Assembly (NCBI RefSeq): GCF_007829815.1
Contig: NZ_VIWT01000005.1
Coordinates: 496,001-560,000, forward strand
Reading direction: 5' to 3'
Length of the DNA: 64,000 nt
Source: Kitasatospora viridis
Lineage (GTDB): Bacteria > Actinomycetota > Actinomycetes > Streptomycetales > Streptomycetaceae
The notes below the pieces were generated by a model. That model ran no database searches. It was not told the origin of the DNA and saw nothing but the letters and a program-made list of their open reading frames with translations. Made by a program: the position numbers and the translations under genes. Positions 44,049 through 52,061 of the stretch are shown piece by piece; within the stretch, counting starts at the first letter, position 1, and every line of letters begins with the position of its first letter.

Positions 44049-44912
44049 TCAGATCTTGTCCGCGACGATCAGCAGGTAGTGGAAGCTGCCCTCCTTGTAG
44101 GCGGTGAGGAACGGGTCCTCGATGCCGGTGGCCACCGAGGACTTGGCCCGCAGCTCCCAGTACGGGATGGTGTCCGGGGTCAGGTCCAGCACCTTGATCG
44201 GCGCCAGGCCGTTGGCCGCCAGCGCCCGGAAGTACTCGCTGCGCGGGTGGATGTTGCAGATGTAGTGCTGGTCGATCTGGCTGACCGCGCGCGACGGGCC
44301 ACCGGTGATGTCGTTGTAGCAGCCGGTGATGCAGACGTAGCGGCCGCCGAACTCCAGCAGCCGGGAGAACTCGGCGAAGGCCTGGTTGAGGTCCACGTAC
44401 ATGGTGGTCTCGTTGGTCCAGATCGCCTTGCGCGAGCCGGTCGCCAGCTGCGAGTCCAGCATGTTGCGGAAGTGGAAGCGGACCTTGTCGGCCACCCCGC
44501 GCTTCTGCGCCTGGTCGTTGGCGAAGCCGACCTGGTACTCGGAGATCGAGATGCCGTCGATCTCGCAGCCGAACCGGGCGTTGGCCATGATGCTGGTGCC
44601 GCCGCGGCCGGAGCCGGCGTCCAGCAGCTTGTCCTCGGGGCGGACGTCGCCGAGGTGGTCCAGCAGCACGTCGGCCTGGGCGGTCTCCAGCCGGTGCATC
44701 TCCTTGATGATCCGCTCGTCGCGGGTGTCCTCGGGACCCTCCAGCACCGACGGGTCGTACTCGCCGAGCCCGTAGTGGTGGTGGTAGAGGTCGTCGATCT
44801 GGCCCAGCCACAGGTTGACCGGGTCCTCCTGGTTGGTGTTCCAGTAGTTGGCCACCGACTTCTGGAAGGCGGTGCGCAGGACGGAGGTGGGGTCGGGCGT
44901 GGTGGTCGTCAT
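44049..44912 (-). CDS. Geranyl diphosphate 2-C-methyltransferase-like protein
   Basis: 287 residues from ATG 44912. It closely follows the known Streptomyces GPP 2-C-methyltransferase: LYHHHYGLGEYD, IKEMHRLETAQADVLLDHLG, LLDAGSGRGGTSIMANARFG (SAM motif I), NETTMYVDLNQAFAEFSRLL, VCITGCYND and TPDTIPYWELRAKSSVATGIE. It would methylate C2 of geranyl diphosphate to 2-methyl-GPP, the precursor of 2-methylisoborneol. It lies 80 bp downstream of a family 2B encapsulin on the same strand, as in 2-MIB clusters, but the terpene synthase that should be in this locus is not present in the window. Confidence 0.92.
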   Translation of the reverse strand: MTTTTPDPTSVLRTAFQKSVANYWNTNQEDPVNLWLGQIDDLYHHHYGLGEYDPSVLEGPEDTRDERIIKEMHRLETAQADVLLDHLGDVRPEDKLLDAGSGRGGTSIMANARFGCEIDGISISEYQVGFANDQAQKRGVADKVRFHFRNMLDSQLATGSRKAIWTNETTMYVDLNQAFAEFSRLLEFGGRYVCITGCYNDITGGPSRAVSQIDQHYICNIHPRSEYFRALAANGLAPIKVLDLTPDTIPYWELRAKSSVATGIEDPFLTAYKEGSFHYLLIVADKI

Positions 44913-44992
44913 GGTGTTCGAGGGCTCCTCGTGGGAGGGGACGGGGACAGGGACTGCGAAGGGGACTGCGAACCGCCGGAGGTGTCGGGGCG

Positions 44993-46411
44993 TCAGGCGC
45001 GCGGGCGCGAGACCTCGACGTTCTCCAGCACGCCGAGCGCGTCCGGGACCAGGACGGCGGCGGAGTAGTAGGCGCTGACCAGGTACGAGATGACGGCCTT
45101 CTCGTTGATGCCCATGAAGCGGACGTTCAGGCCGGGCTCGTACTCGTCCGGGATGCCGGTCTGGTGCAGGCCGACGACGCCCTGGTTGTTCTCGCCCATG
45201 CGGACCGCGATGATCGACGAGGTGTGGCCGTCGACCACCGGGATCTTGCCGGACGGGAAGATCGGGACCCCGCGCCAGGCGGGGATGTGGTGGGTGCCGA
45301 TGTCCACGCTGCCGAAGTAGATGCCGCGCTTGCTGCACTCCCGGCCGAAGGCGGCGATCGCCTTCGGGTGCGCGAACAGGTGGGTGGTCTCGCGGCGCAT
45401 GCTGAGCAGCTCGTCCAGGTCGTCCGGGGTGGGCGGGCCGGAGTGGGTCTGGATCCGCTGGTCGTACTCGGCGTTGGCCAGCAGGCCGAACTCCGCGTTG
45501 TTGACCAGCTCGTACTCCTGGCGCTCGCGCAACGCCTCGATGGTGAGCTTCAACTGCTGCTCGACCTGGTTCATCGGGTCGTTGAACAGGTCGGCGACCC
45601 GGCTGTGCACCCGCAGCACGGTCTGCGCGACGCTCAGCTCGTACTCGCGCGGGGCCAGCTCGTAGTCCACGAAGGTGCTGGGCAGGTCGGGCTCGCCGTC
45701 GTGGCCGGCGGAGAGCTCGATCTCGGCCTCGCCGTGCTGGTTCTGCGCCAGGTCGTTGCTGGCCAGGTAGGCGGCGATCTGCTCGCGCAGCGCCTCGGAG
45801 CGGCCGATCAGCTCCCGGAAGGCGGCGAACGGCAGGACGAGCACGGTGCCGGCCGTGGCGGCCTTCACGGTGTACTCCCAGAGCGCGTCGGACTGCCGCA
45901 CCGCCTCGTCGCCGAGGTGGTCGCCGTCGGCCAGGTGGCCGAGCACGGCGGTCTCGCCGTACTTGCCGGTGCCGATCTGGTTGATCTTCCCGTGGGCGAT
46001 CAGGAAGACCTCGTCGATCGGCTGGCCGGCCTCGACCAGCACCTCGCCGGCCGCCACCTCGCGCTGGGTGAACCGGTTGGCCAGCTCCTCCAGCACGGCG
46101 TCGTCCTCCAGGCCGCGCAGCACCGGGACCTCGCGCAGCGACGGCGGCACCACCTTGACCTCGGCGCCGGTCTTGACGAAGCTCACCCGGCCGCGGCCGA
46201 CGGCGTAGGAGAGCCGGCGGTTGACCCGGTAGGTACCACCGGAGACCTGCACCCAGGGGAGCGAGCGGAGCAGCCAGCGCGAGCTGATGCCCTGCATCTG
46301 CGGCTCGGACTTGGTGGTCGTGGCCAGATTGCGGGCGGCGGAGGTGCTCAGGCTGAGCTGCGACTTGGTCTGCTGCGCTTCGGTCGGCGCGGGCCCGGTC
46401 TCGATCGACAT
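44993..46411 (-). CDS. Family 2B encapsulin shell protein with cyclic-nucleotide-binding domain
   Basis: 472 residues from ATG 46411 (GGGAGAG upstream). An HK97-like shell fold interrupted by a cNMP-binding domain: N-terminal arm SLSTSAARNLATTTKSEPQ, cNMP-type beta barrel at about 90-225 (VLEELANRFTQREVAAGEVLVEAG, then DEVFLIAHGKINQIGTGKYGE), and the shell's E-loop/A-domain at 250-465 (YELSVAQTVLRVHSRVADLFND, GTHHIPAWRGVPIFPSG, KAVISYLVSAYYSAAVLVPDALG). These proteins, the EshA group, form nanocompartments that house 2-methylisoborneol synthase. Here it is followed by the GPP methyltransferase, while no terpene-synthase cargo gene lies beside it. Confidence 0.9.
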   Translation of the reverse strand: MSIETGPAPTEAQQTKSQLSLSTSAARNLATTTKSEPQMQGISSRWLLRSLPWVQVSGGTYRVNRRLSYAVGRGRVSFVKTGAEVKVVPPSLREVPVLRGLEDDAVLEELANRFTQREVAAGEVLVEAGQPIDEVFLIAHGKINQIGTGKYGETAVLGHLADGDHLGDEAVRQSDALWEYTVKAATAGTVLVLPFAAFRELIGRSEALREQIAAYLASNDLAQNQHGEAEIELSAGHDGEPDLPSTFVDYELAPREYELSVAQTVLRVHSRVADLFNDPMNQVEQQLKLTIEALRERQEYELVNNAEFGLLANAEYDQRIQTHSGPPTPDDLDELLSMRRETTHLFAHPKAIAAFGRECSKRGIYFGSVDIGTHHIPAWRGVPIFPSGKIPVVDGHTSSIIAVRMGENNQGVVGLHQTGIPDEYEPGLNVRFMGINEKAVISYLVSAYYSAAVLVPDALGVLENVEVSRPRA

Positions 46412-46721
46412 CGGGTCTCTCCCATTCTCACGGATCAGCGGCATACGGGTGAAATCTGTTGCCGCGTCAGATTCCACCGCACGCCGCGTCCCAATGGGGG
46501 ACGGAACGTCGGTTTCTCTTTTGTGAAGGGAGGTGTGAAGAATTTCGCGCGCCCCCGTTTAGGGGTTCGCACCACCCTTCTGACCTGCGAAAATGGGTTC
46601 AAGATCAACGAATTAGCGATGATAAGTAAATATTACTTATTCGGGATCTCTTCTTTTCGGGAATAACTGACGGTACTTTTTGGTGGGACTGTGCTTCGAG
46701 TGATGGGAATCGCTCGGGTGT
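46412..46721 (-). promoter_or_regulatory. AT-rich promoter region of the encapsulin gene
   Basis: The 310 bp between the ion-channel-like gene and the encapsulin hold no gene. Within it, about 46510-46720 is much richer in A+T than the rest of the window. It contains a palindrome ATAAGTAA-ATA-TTACTTAT at 46622-46640 and a GC hairpin CCCC-GTTTA-GGGG near 46553. The stretch is a likely promoter/operator block for the encapsulin-methyltransferase unit, but could also be a remnant of the foreign DNA that brought the locus. Confidence 0.55.
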
Positions 46722-47840
46722 TCAGCCGATCGCCCCCAGCGGTCCGCTGCCGGGTCCGCTGCCCGGCCTGCGGTCGGCCGGCCGGCGCGGCGGGATCGGC
46801 GAGGCGACGAAGTCCCGCGGCCCGGTCCACAGCGCCGGAACGGCGTCCGCCCGGCGGGCCAGCTCGTAGGCGATCGCCTCGTAGTTCACCCGCCAGCCGT
46901 GGAAGTGCGGCCAGGCCAGTATGGTCGGCCGCTCGGCCTGGAAGCCGGAGGCCACGATCATCGACACGGCCGCGTCGAACTCGGCGTAGCTGATCCGGAT
47001 CGGGTCCTGCGGGTCGGGGTCCGCGTCGAACGGGATCCGCACCACCCGGGCGATGTCGCGCAGCGCCGTGAAGCCGGCCCGCAGCACCAGCCGGGCCTCC
47101 GGCGGGGCGCTGTGCGGGCTGATGGAGAGTTGGATGGCCGCCGCGTCCATCACCGCGATCAGCCCGACGATCCAGCTGCGGTACGGCTGCGGCGAGCGGA
47201 AGGAGAGCAGCACCGGGTAGTTGGAGTGGCTCTCGCCCACCTCGGCGGCCAGCCGCTCCCAGTCGCGGTAGAGCTGCGGCAGTGCGGTCTCGGTGTCCAC
47301 CAGGGCCTGACGGGCCAGCAGCTCCGGCCCCCAGGCGGGCTCGCCGGCCCGCGACTGCAGCAGGGTCACCTCCAGCTCGCGCCGGTTGTAGCTGTTGTAC
47401 AGGGTCGGCAGGTAGGCGATCTGCAGGGCGATCACGATCGGGCCGCTGGCCGCGGCCACGAAGTCCAGCGCGGACAGCCGCAGCCGGTCGCCGCTGGCGA
47501 AGCCCAGGGTGAAGAGGCTGGAGCCCGCCTCGCGCACCGAGACGCTCCAGGACAGTCCGGAGTTCGCGTGCATCAGCAGGGTGAACGAGGCCAGCAGCGC
47601 GAGCAGCCAGCTGGTCAGCATGCCGACCAGCATCAGCGGGGCCAGCCAGGCCTGGGCCCGGTCCTGCGCACCGTAGCCGTCGAACGGCGCGGCGGTCAGT
47701 CGCAGCACGGTCCGCCCGGTCCGCCAGAGCCTGGCGGTCAGCGAGGAGTAGAGCCCGCGCGGCACCACCAGGGTGCGCAGGATGCTGGCGAGGGTCAGGC
47801 CGAGCAGCAGCAGGCCGGCACACGCGGTGATCACGCTCAT
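46722..47840 (-). CDS. Membrane protein with ion-channel-like pore segment
   Basis: 372 residues from ATG 47840. Four hydrophobic segments: residues 2-25 (ITACAGLLLLGLTLASILR), 68-92 (LMLVGMLTSWLLALLASFTLL), the pore-like SSLFTLGFASGDRLRLS at about 107-122, and 125-150. The pore segment recalls two-helix potassium channels, where TVGYGD is the filter; here it is TLGFASGD, so potassium selectivity is not implied. A long soluble C-terminal domain of about 220 residues with no recognised motif follows, ending in a Pro/Arg-rich tail. It could be a ligand-gated channel; this is inference. Not obviously linked to its neighbours. Confidence 0.65.
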   Translation of the reverse strand: MSVITACAGLLLLGLTLASILRTLVVPRGLYSSLTARLWRTGRTVLRLTAAPFDGYGAQDRAQAWLAPLMLVGMLTSWLLALLASFTLLMHANSGLSWSVSVREAGSSLFTLGFASGDRLRLSALDFVAAASGPIVIALQIAYLPTLYNSYNRRELEVTLLQSRAGEPAWGPELLARQALVDTETALPQLYRDWERLAAEVGESHSNYPVLLSFRSPQPYRSWIVGLIAVMDAAAIQLSISPHSAPPEARLVLRAGFTALRDIARVVRIPFDADPDPQDPIRISYAEFDAAVSMIVASGFQAERPTILAWPHFHGWRVNYEAIAYELARRADAVPALWTGPRDFVASPIPPRRPADRRPGSGPGSGPLGAIG

Positions 47841-47942
47841 GGCGCTTATTGTCGATCATCGGATCGCGTGCCCGGTGCTAGGGCACCGCCGACGTGCCGG
47901 ACGGCGTCGCCGGTCGGGGCGTTCGCCGGGGCGGCGTCGCTG

Positions 47943-47980
47943 GTCGGGCCGGGCGGTGCGCGCACACCGCCCGGCCCGAC
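47943..47980 (-). terminator. Strong hairpin terminator after the DUF4239 gene
   Basis: Perfect 16-bp arms (47943-47958 and 47965-47980) with a 6-base loop CGCGCA, in the 190-bp gap after the stop at 48030. It also shields the downstream ion-channel-like gene from read-through. Confidence 0.75.
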
Positions 47981-48029
47981 CGGTCCCATTGTTATACCGG
48001 ACGCGGCGTCACCCCGGGCTGAATCGGCG

Positions 48030-48761
48030 TCAGCTCCGCTGTGACAGTTGTGTGAAGCGTTCCAGGCTCTGCTGGTACGCCACCGGGGTGACGTGCATCG
48101 GGCCGGCGTACGGGTGCGTCATCTGGGTCACCAGGAAGATCCCGAAGCCGACCACCGCGCCGACCAGGCCGAGCGCGATCGCCTCCCGGTGGCGGAAGGT
48201 CAGCCCGGCGATCGGGGCGTACAGCAGCACCAGCAGGCCGGTGACGATCAGCGCCGGGTAGAGCGGTGAGGGCAGCGAGAGCGCGGTGTCGGCGAGCCGG
48301 ATCTGCCGCTTGGTGTAGACGTCGTCCAGGTCGCTCAGCTCGGTGGTGCGCTGCGCGGAGTCCGGCAGCGCCTCGACGTGGCTGCGCACCGCGTCCAGTC
48401 CCGCCCAGGCGGCGGGCGAGGCGCTGCCGTGCGCCATCGACTGGAAGTCCGGGCCGATCACGTCGTTCACGTAGCTGCGCAGCAGCGGCCGGGTGGTCGG
48501 GTCGGCGTCGGTGTACGCGGCGTTGAGCGAGCGGGCCTCGTCCCAGGTGTGGCCGCGCGCGGTGTTGAGGTTGGACCAGGAGCCGGCGATCAGGAAGGCG
48601 GCGACCAGGGTGAAGGAGGAGAGCGAGGCCGAGCCGAGGAAGCCGAGCGCACCCGAGGAGAAGTTGCCCTCGCGGGACCGGGCGGTGCGGCCGAAGGCGG
48701 CCAGGATGCCCACGGCCAGGGCGGCGCCGAGCAGCACCGCGAGGACGATTCCGAGACTCAA
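48030..48761 (-). CDS. DUF4239-family membrane protein
   Basis: 243 residues from TTG 48761, which overlaps the upstream stop (TTGA) and has AGGGAGACG before it. Hydrophobic helices lie at residues 2-25 (IVLAVLLGAALAVGILAAFG), 42-65 (SASLSSFTLVAAFLIAGSW) and in the C-terminal half (ALIVTGLLVLLYAPIAGL and AIALGLVGAVVGFGIFLV). A soluble loop between them carries ARGHTWDEARSLNAAYTDAD, typical of DUF4239 (bestrophin-like) proteins. Function is unknown; some family members are thought to be ion channels or stress membrane proteins. It is translationally coupled to the proline-rich gene before it. Confidence 0.75.
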   Translation of the reverse strand: MSLGIVLAVLLGAALAVGILAAFGRTARSREGNFSSGALGFLGSASLSSFTLVAAFLIAGSWSNLNTARGHTWDEARSLNAAYTDADPTTRPLLRSYVNDVIGPDFQSMAHGSASPAAWAGLDAVRSHVEALPDSAQRTTELSDLDDVYTKRQIRLADTALSLPSPLYPALIVTGLLVLLYAPIAGLTFRHREAIALGLVGAVVGFGIFLVTQMTHPYAGPMHVTPVAYQQSLERFTQLSQRS

Positions 48762-49381
48762 CGACGTCTCCCTGTGGTGTGGTTGATGAAACTGGAGGCG
48801 GCGGCCGCGAGGACCGCGGGGATGATCACCGCGACGAAGGTGAAGGCGTTCTGCGCGTCGGCCGGGGGCACCGCCGTGCTGTCGTCGGGCTGGTGCGGCA
48901 CAGCGGTGGCGGTGCGCAGTTGGGCGGGGGGCGGCGGGGCGGGCAGCGCGACGTGGCTGGGCGGGGGAGCGGGGGTGGGCGTCGGCTTGGGGTGCGGCTT
49001 CGGCGGCGCGGGGTGCGGGGGCGGCGGGGGTGGCGGGGGTGGCGGCGGCTGGGCCGGGGCGTGCACCGGCGGGGGTGGCGGCGGGGGAGGGGGGTGCGGG
49101 AGCGGAGGCGGGGGTGGCGGCGGCGGAGGTGGTGGGACCGGTGGCGGGGACGGCGGAGGTGGGGGCGGTGGCGGGGTCGGGGGGTGGCAGCAGTGGCCCT
49201 GGCCGTCGTCGCACGGCCAGGGCCAGGGGTGGTGATGGTGGCCGTGACCGTCGTGGCCGTCGCCGGGGTTGCTGGGGCCACCGGGGCCACCGGGGTCGCC
49301 GTGGCCGTCGCCGGGGTCGTGGCCGGGGTCGTGGCCTTGCCGCGGCGGGTGGTGCTGCTGGGGGTCGTCGTCGCCGTGCAT
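48758..49381 (-). CDS. Proline/histidine/glycine-rich protein with C-terminal membrane anchor
   Basis: 207 residues from ATG 49381 (TTG 49387 also possible; no clear ribosome site, so it may be leaderless). Residues 1-60 are rich in Gly, His, Asp and Pro, including a run of four His near residue 50, followed by about 70 residues of almost pure Pro and then a Pro/Lys/Thr segment. It ends with one hydrophobic helix (AFTFVAVIIPAVLAAAASSF) and a basic NHTTGRRR tail. The layout suggests a tail-anchored protein with an unfolded, potentially metal-binding cytoplasmic arm that spans or senses the wall. It overlaps the DUF4239 gene by 4 bases. Confidence 0.6.
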   Translation of the reverse strand: MHGDDDPQQHHPPRQGHDPGHDPGDGHGDPGGPGGPSNPGDGHDGHGHHHHPWPWPCDDGQGHCCHPPTPPPPPPPPSPPPVPPPPPPPPPPPLPHPPPPPPPPPVHAPAQPPPPPPPPPPPHPAPPKPHPKPTPTPAPPPSHVALPAPPPPAQLRTATAVPHQPDDSTAVPPADAQNAFTFVAVIIPAVLAAAASSFINHTTGRRR

Positions 49382-49527
49382 GGTCAAGGACGATAATCAG
49401 GCCCGTGTGGGCCGAATGGTGAAACCTTGCTTCTGGTGCACGAATTGACCCGTGCGAGTGGCGCAATCTCGGCCTGGCGTTCGAGATGTGGACGCGCGAG
49501 CGAAGGGGATGCGCGGGAGAGTGGCTC

Positions 49528-50190
49528 TCACGGCGTCAGGTAACGGCGCAGCAGCAGCTTGCACTCGGCGATCAACTCCGGATCCCCGTCCCGGTCCTGC
49601 TGGAAGGCCAGCTGGAGCACCGCGTCCGCCGACTCCAGCGCCACCCGCAGGGAGAGCGGCGAGGGCGTGCCGGCCGTGCCCAGGTGCTCGGTGATCAGCC
49701 CGTGCAGGACTTCGGCCACCGTGCCGTTGTTGTCGACCGTTCGGTCGAGCAGGTGCTCGACGTCGCCGAGCGAGGCGGCCGGCGCCGGTCCGGTCAATCC
49801 GAAGTCCAGCGCACCGAACCCGGGCACCGCGCGCTTCATCGCGACGAACTCCTCGATCGCCAGGTCGACGAACCCGCCGACCTCCCGCGGGCACTCGGCC
49901 GCCAACCGCCGGGTCAGCCGGTCGAGGTAGCGCACCAGGTTGCGCCGGGCGAGCGCGGCCAGCAGGCTCGGCTTGCCGGTGAAGAACTGGTAGAGCGTGC
50001 CGATCGGCACCCCGGCCCGGGCGGCCACCTCCTTGGTGGTCAGCCCCGCCGCGCCGCCCAGGTCGAGCAACTCGGCGCAGGCGTCCAGGATTCGCTCCAG
50101 TCGCAGCTGACTGCGCTGCTGCACCGGCCGGCGCCGCAGCTCCGGCTCCATCACCTGTGCCGTCAGCGCTCCGCTCGCCCGCTCGACCAC
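49528..50190 (-). CDS. TetR-family transcriptional regulator
   Basis: 220 residues from GTG 50190, chosen because GAGGGAGG lies 8-15 bases upstream; ATG 50151 is the alternative. HTH at about residues 40-75: ILDACAELLDLGGAAGLTTKEVAARAGVPIGTLYQFF (quoted in part). The effector domain is generic. It is between the proline-rich gene and a LuxR-type gene, all on the minus strand but with separate gaps, so the target is not evident. Confidence 0.85.
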   Translation of the reverse strand: MVERASGALTAQVMEPELRRRPVQQRSQLRLERILDACAELLDLGGAAGLTTKEVAARAGVPIGTLYQFFTGKPSLLAALARRNLVRYLDRLTRRLAAECPREVGGFVDLAIEEFVAMKRAVPGFGALDFGLTGPAPAASLGDVEHLLDRTVDNNGTVAEVLHGLITEHLGTAGTPSPLSLRVALESADAVLQLAFQQDRDGDPELIAECKLLLRRYLTP

Positions 50191-50323
50191 CGGCTCGCCT
50201 CCCTCTCGCCACCCGGGGTGACCACTGTGCCCGATCGCCGGCACCGGCGCGAATCGCCGGTGCCCCGGTCCGGGGAGACCTACGGTACGCGAACTCCGTC
50301 TGGCGGTGCTGCCGTTGGACCGG

Positions 50324-51283
50324 TCAGAGCCAGCCGCGCCGGCTCGCGTTCACGCCGGCCTGGAACCGGCTGGCGGCTCCCAGCCTGGTCATCAGGTCGG
50401 CCATCATCCGCCGCACGGTGCGCAGCGGGAGCCCGAGCCGTCGGGCCGCCACGTCGTCCGGCTGGCCGCCGGCGATGATCCCCAGCAGCGCGCTCTCCAT
50501 CGGCGTGCAGCCGTCGCGGTCGGGCCGTTCGGGCCCGCCGAGCGGCACACCGGCCGCCCAGACCCGGTCGAACAGCGCGCAGACGGCCGTCAGCGCGGCG
50601 GGGCTGCGCACCTCCAGCGCCCCGGCCCCCGGGTCGTCCGGGTCGAGCGGCAGCACCGCCACCGTGCGGTCGATGACGACCAGTTGGATCGGCACGGTCG
50701 CCACCGTGCGCATCTGCCCGCCCAGGTCGGTCAGCCAGCGGGCGTAGGCGAGGGTGTCGGGGTCGTGGCGGAAGCCGTCCCGGCAGACCGCCCGGATCGC
50801 CACGCCGCGCTCCAGGGCGAGCTGGTTGAGCGGTTTGGCGGTGTCGCGGGCGTTCGGCAGGTGGGAGCCGCCCGGGTTGAGCGAGAGGCACTCCGACTCG
50901 GTGAGCTGCTGGAGTTCCTCAAGCCGGGCGCGCACCGCGTCCAGCCCCGGCAGGCGGTGCGCGCCTTCGCCCGCGCCGCTGGGGCCGTGGCCGCTTCCGT
51001 GTGCGTGTGCGTGTGCGGCGGTGATCGCCGTGATCGCGGTCCGGACGGCCGCCAACTCCGCTTCCAGCGCCGCCTGATCGGCTGCTGTCGGCTCGACCGC
51101 CGGGCCGGCCCCGGTGGCGGGGCGCAGCAGGGCCAGGCACGCCAGCTCGTTCAGCGCGTCGTGCACCTGGAGCGCGCTGAGTCCGGTGTCGGCGGCCAAG
51201 TCGGCCACGCCGTGGTCGTGGTGGCCGAGCATCGCGCGGTAGACCTGTTCGGACCGGTCCGACAGGCCGGTGGCTTCGAGCAT
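50324..51283 (-). CDS. TrmB-like/LuxR-type helix-turn-helix regulator
   Basis: 319 residues from ATG 51283 (GTG 51289 is also possible). The N-terminal winged helix resembles TrmB: YRAMLGHHDHGVADLAADTGLSALQVHDAL (in part). The middle has a PLD-like fold element (YARWLTDLGGQMRTVATVPIQLVVIDRTVAVLPL). The last 65 residues are a LuxR HTH: MESALLGIIAGGQPDDVAARRLGL and TVRRMMADLMTRLGAASRFQAG. A short His/Ala/Gly repeat near residue 95 (AHAHAHGSGHG) is unusual. Many Streptomyces genomes carry several such regulators without an assigned ligand. Confidence 0.85.
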   Translation of the reverse strand: MLEATGLSDRSEQVYRAMLGHHDHGVADLAADTGLSALQVHDALNELACLALLRPATGAGPAVEPTAADQAALEAELAAVRTAITAITAAHAHAHGSGHGPSGAGEGAHRLPGLDAVRARLEELQQLTESECLSLNPGGSHLPNARDTAKPLNQLALERGVAIRAVCRDGFRHDPDTLAYARWLTDLGGQMRTVATVPIQLVVIDRTVAVLPLDPDDPGAGALEVRSPAALTAVCALFDRVWAAGVPLGGPERPDRDGCTPMESALLGIIAGGQPDDVAARRLGLPLRTVRRMMADLMTRLGAASRFQAGVNASRRGWL

Positions 51284-51745
51284 CAACACCCCCGTGGTGG
51301 TTGCCGCAACGCCGCACAGCCTTGCCCGGGTGAGGAAGGAGGAGCGCCGCGGTCTGAGCGGTGGGTACCGCCCCGTCACCTGAAACCCGCTGTTCGGTAG
51401 CCGAGTTGACGTCATAGTGCCAGCCGCGTCAGGCCCGGCGTCAAGCCGGTTGTCGGAGTTGGGAATGACCGGTGGTCCGCACCCGATCGGACCTGCGACT
51501 CGATCGGATGCGGATCGGTCAATCAATCATCGGCTCGCCCGACCACGGGCACCGCCGGGGCGTCGGAGCCCTGACGGCGGTGATGCCGGAGGCGGTGGTG
51601 TTGCCGGTCTGTTGCCGTGTGGCGCCGCGGGGGCGATGCGGGCCGTGCAACACCGGTGAATGGGTCATGCTTGCGGTCAACCCGGCTGATTCGTGCCGGG
51701 GTTCGAGCGGCGGCTGTGCGGCCGTCGCGGTCTTGGAGGTTGACG
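51284..51745. other. Non-coding gap between LuxR-type and small membrane protein genes
   Basis: No convincing reading frame here: codon bias is weak in all six frames. The stretch must hold the divergent promoters of the LuxR-type gene and the small membrane protein. No long palindrome was found; ATCGGATCGG-like and ATCAATCAAT short repeats near 51495-51530 are the only features noted. Confidence 0.4.
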
Positions 51746-51961
51746 GTGCGCGGTTCCCTGCTGTCACTGAGGTCCGCCCTGGTGCTGACGCTGGCGTTGT
51801 TGACCGGCATCGGCGCGGGAGTGCTCTCGGTGCTGGCCCACAACCCGCCGGCGCAGTGCGTGCTCTACGGCGCCGGCGCGTTCGGGGTGGCGGTGCCCTT
51901 CTTCGACCGGCTGGTCGGTGGTGCGACCGAGGGCGGCCAGGGTCCGGGCGCATCGTCCTGA
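51746..51961 (+). CDS. Small two-helix membrane protein, 71 residues
   Basis: GTG 51746, preceded by TTGGAGG with good spacing. Two hydrophobic segments: LRSALVLTLALLTGIGAGVLSVLA and QCVLYGAGAFGVAVPFFDRL, with a Gly/Ser-rich tail after them. Widespread short Streptomyces membrane proteins of this size have no known function. It is 100 bp upstream of the receiver-domain gene, on the same strand. Confidence 0.6.
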   Translation: MRGSLLSLRSALVLTLALLTGIGAGVLSVLAHNPPAQCVLYGAGAFGVAVPFFDRLVGGATEGGQGPGASS

Positions 51962-52061
51962 TGCCGGGCCGGGCGGCCCCGGTCCGCGGATCGGGGCCGC
52001 CCGTCGGTGCGGCGAGTGGTGTGGCCGGCGTTGGTGTGGTGAACGGGGGAGCGGGGGAGAC

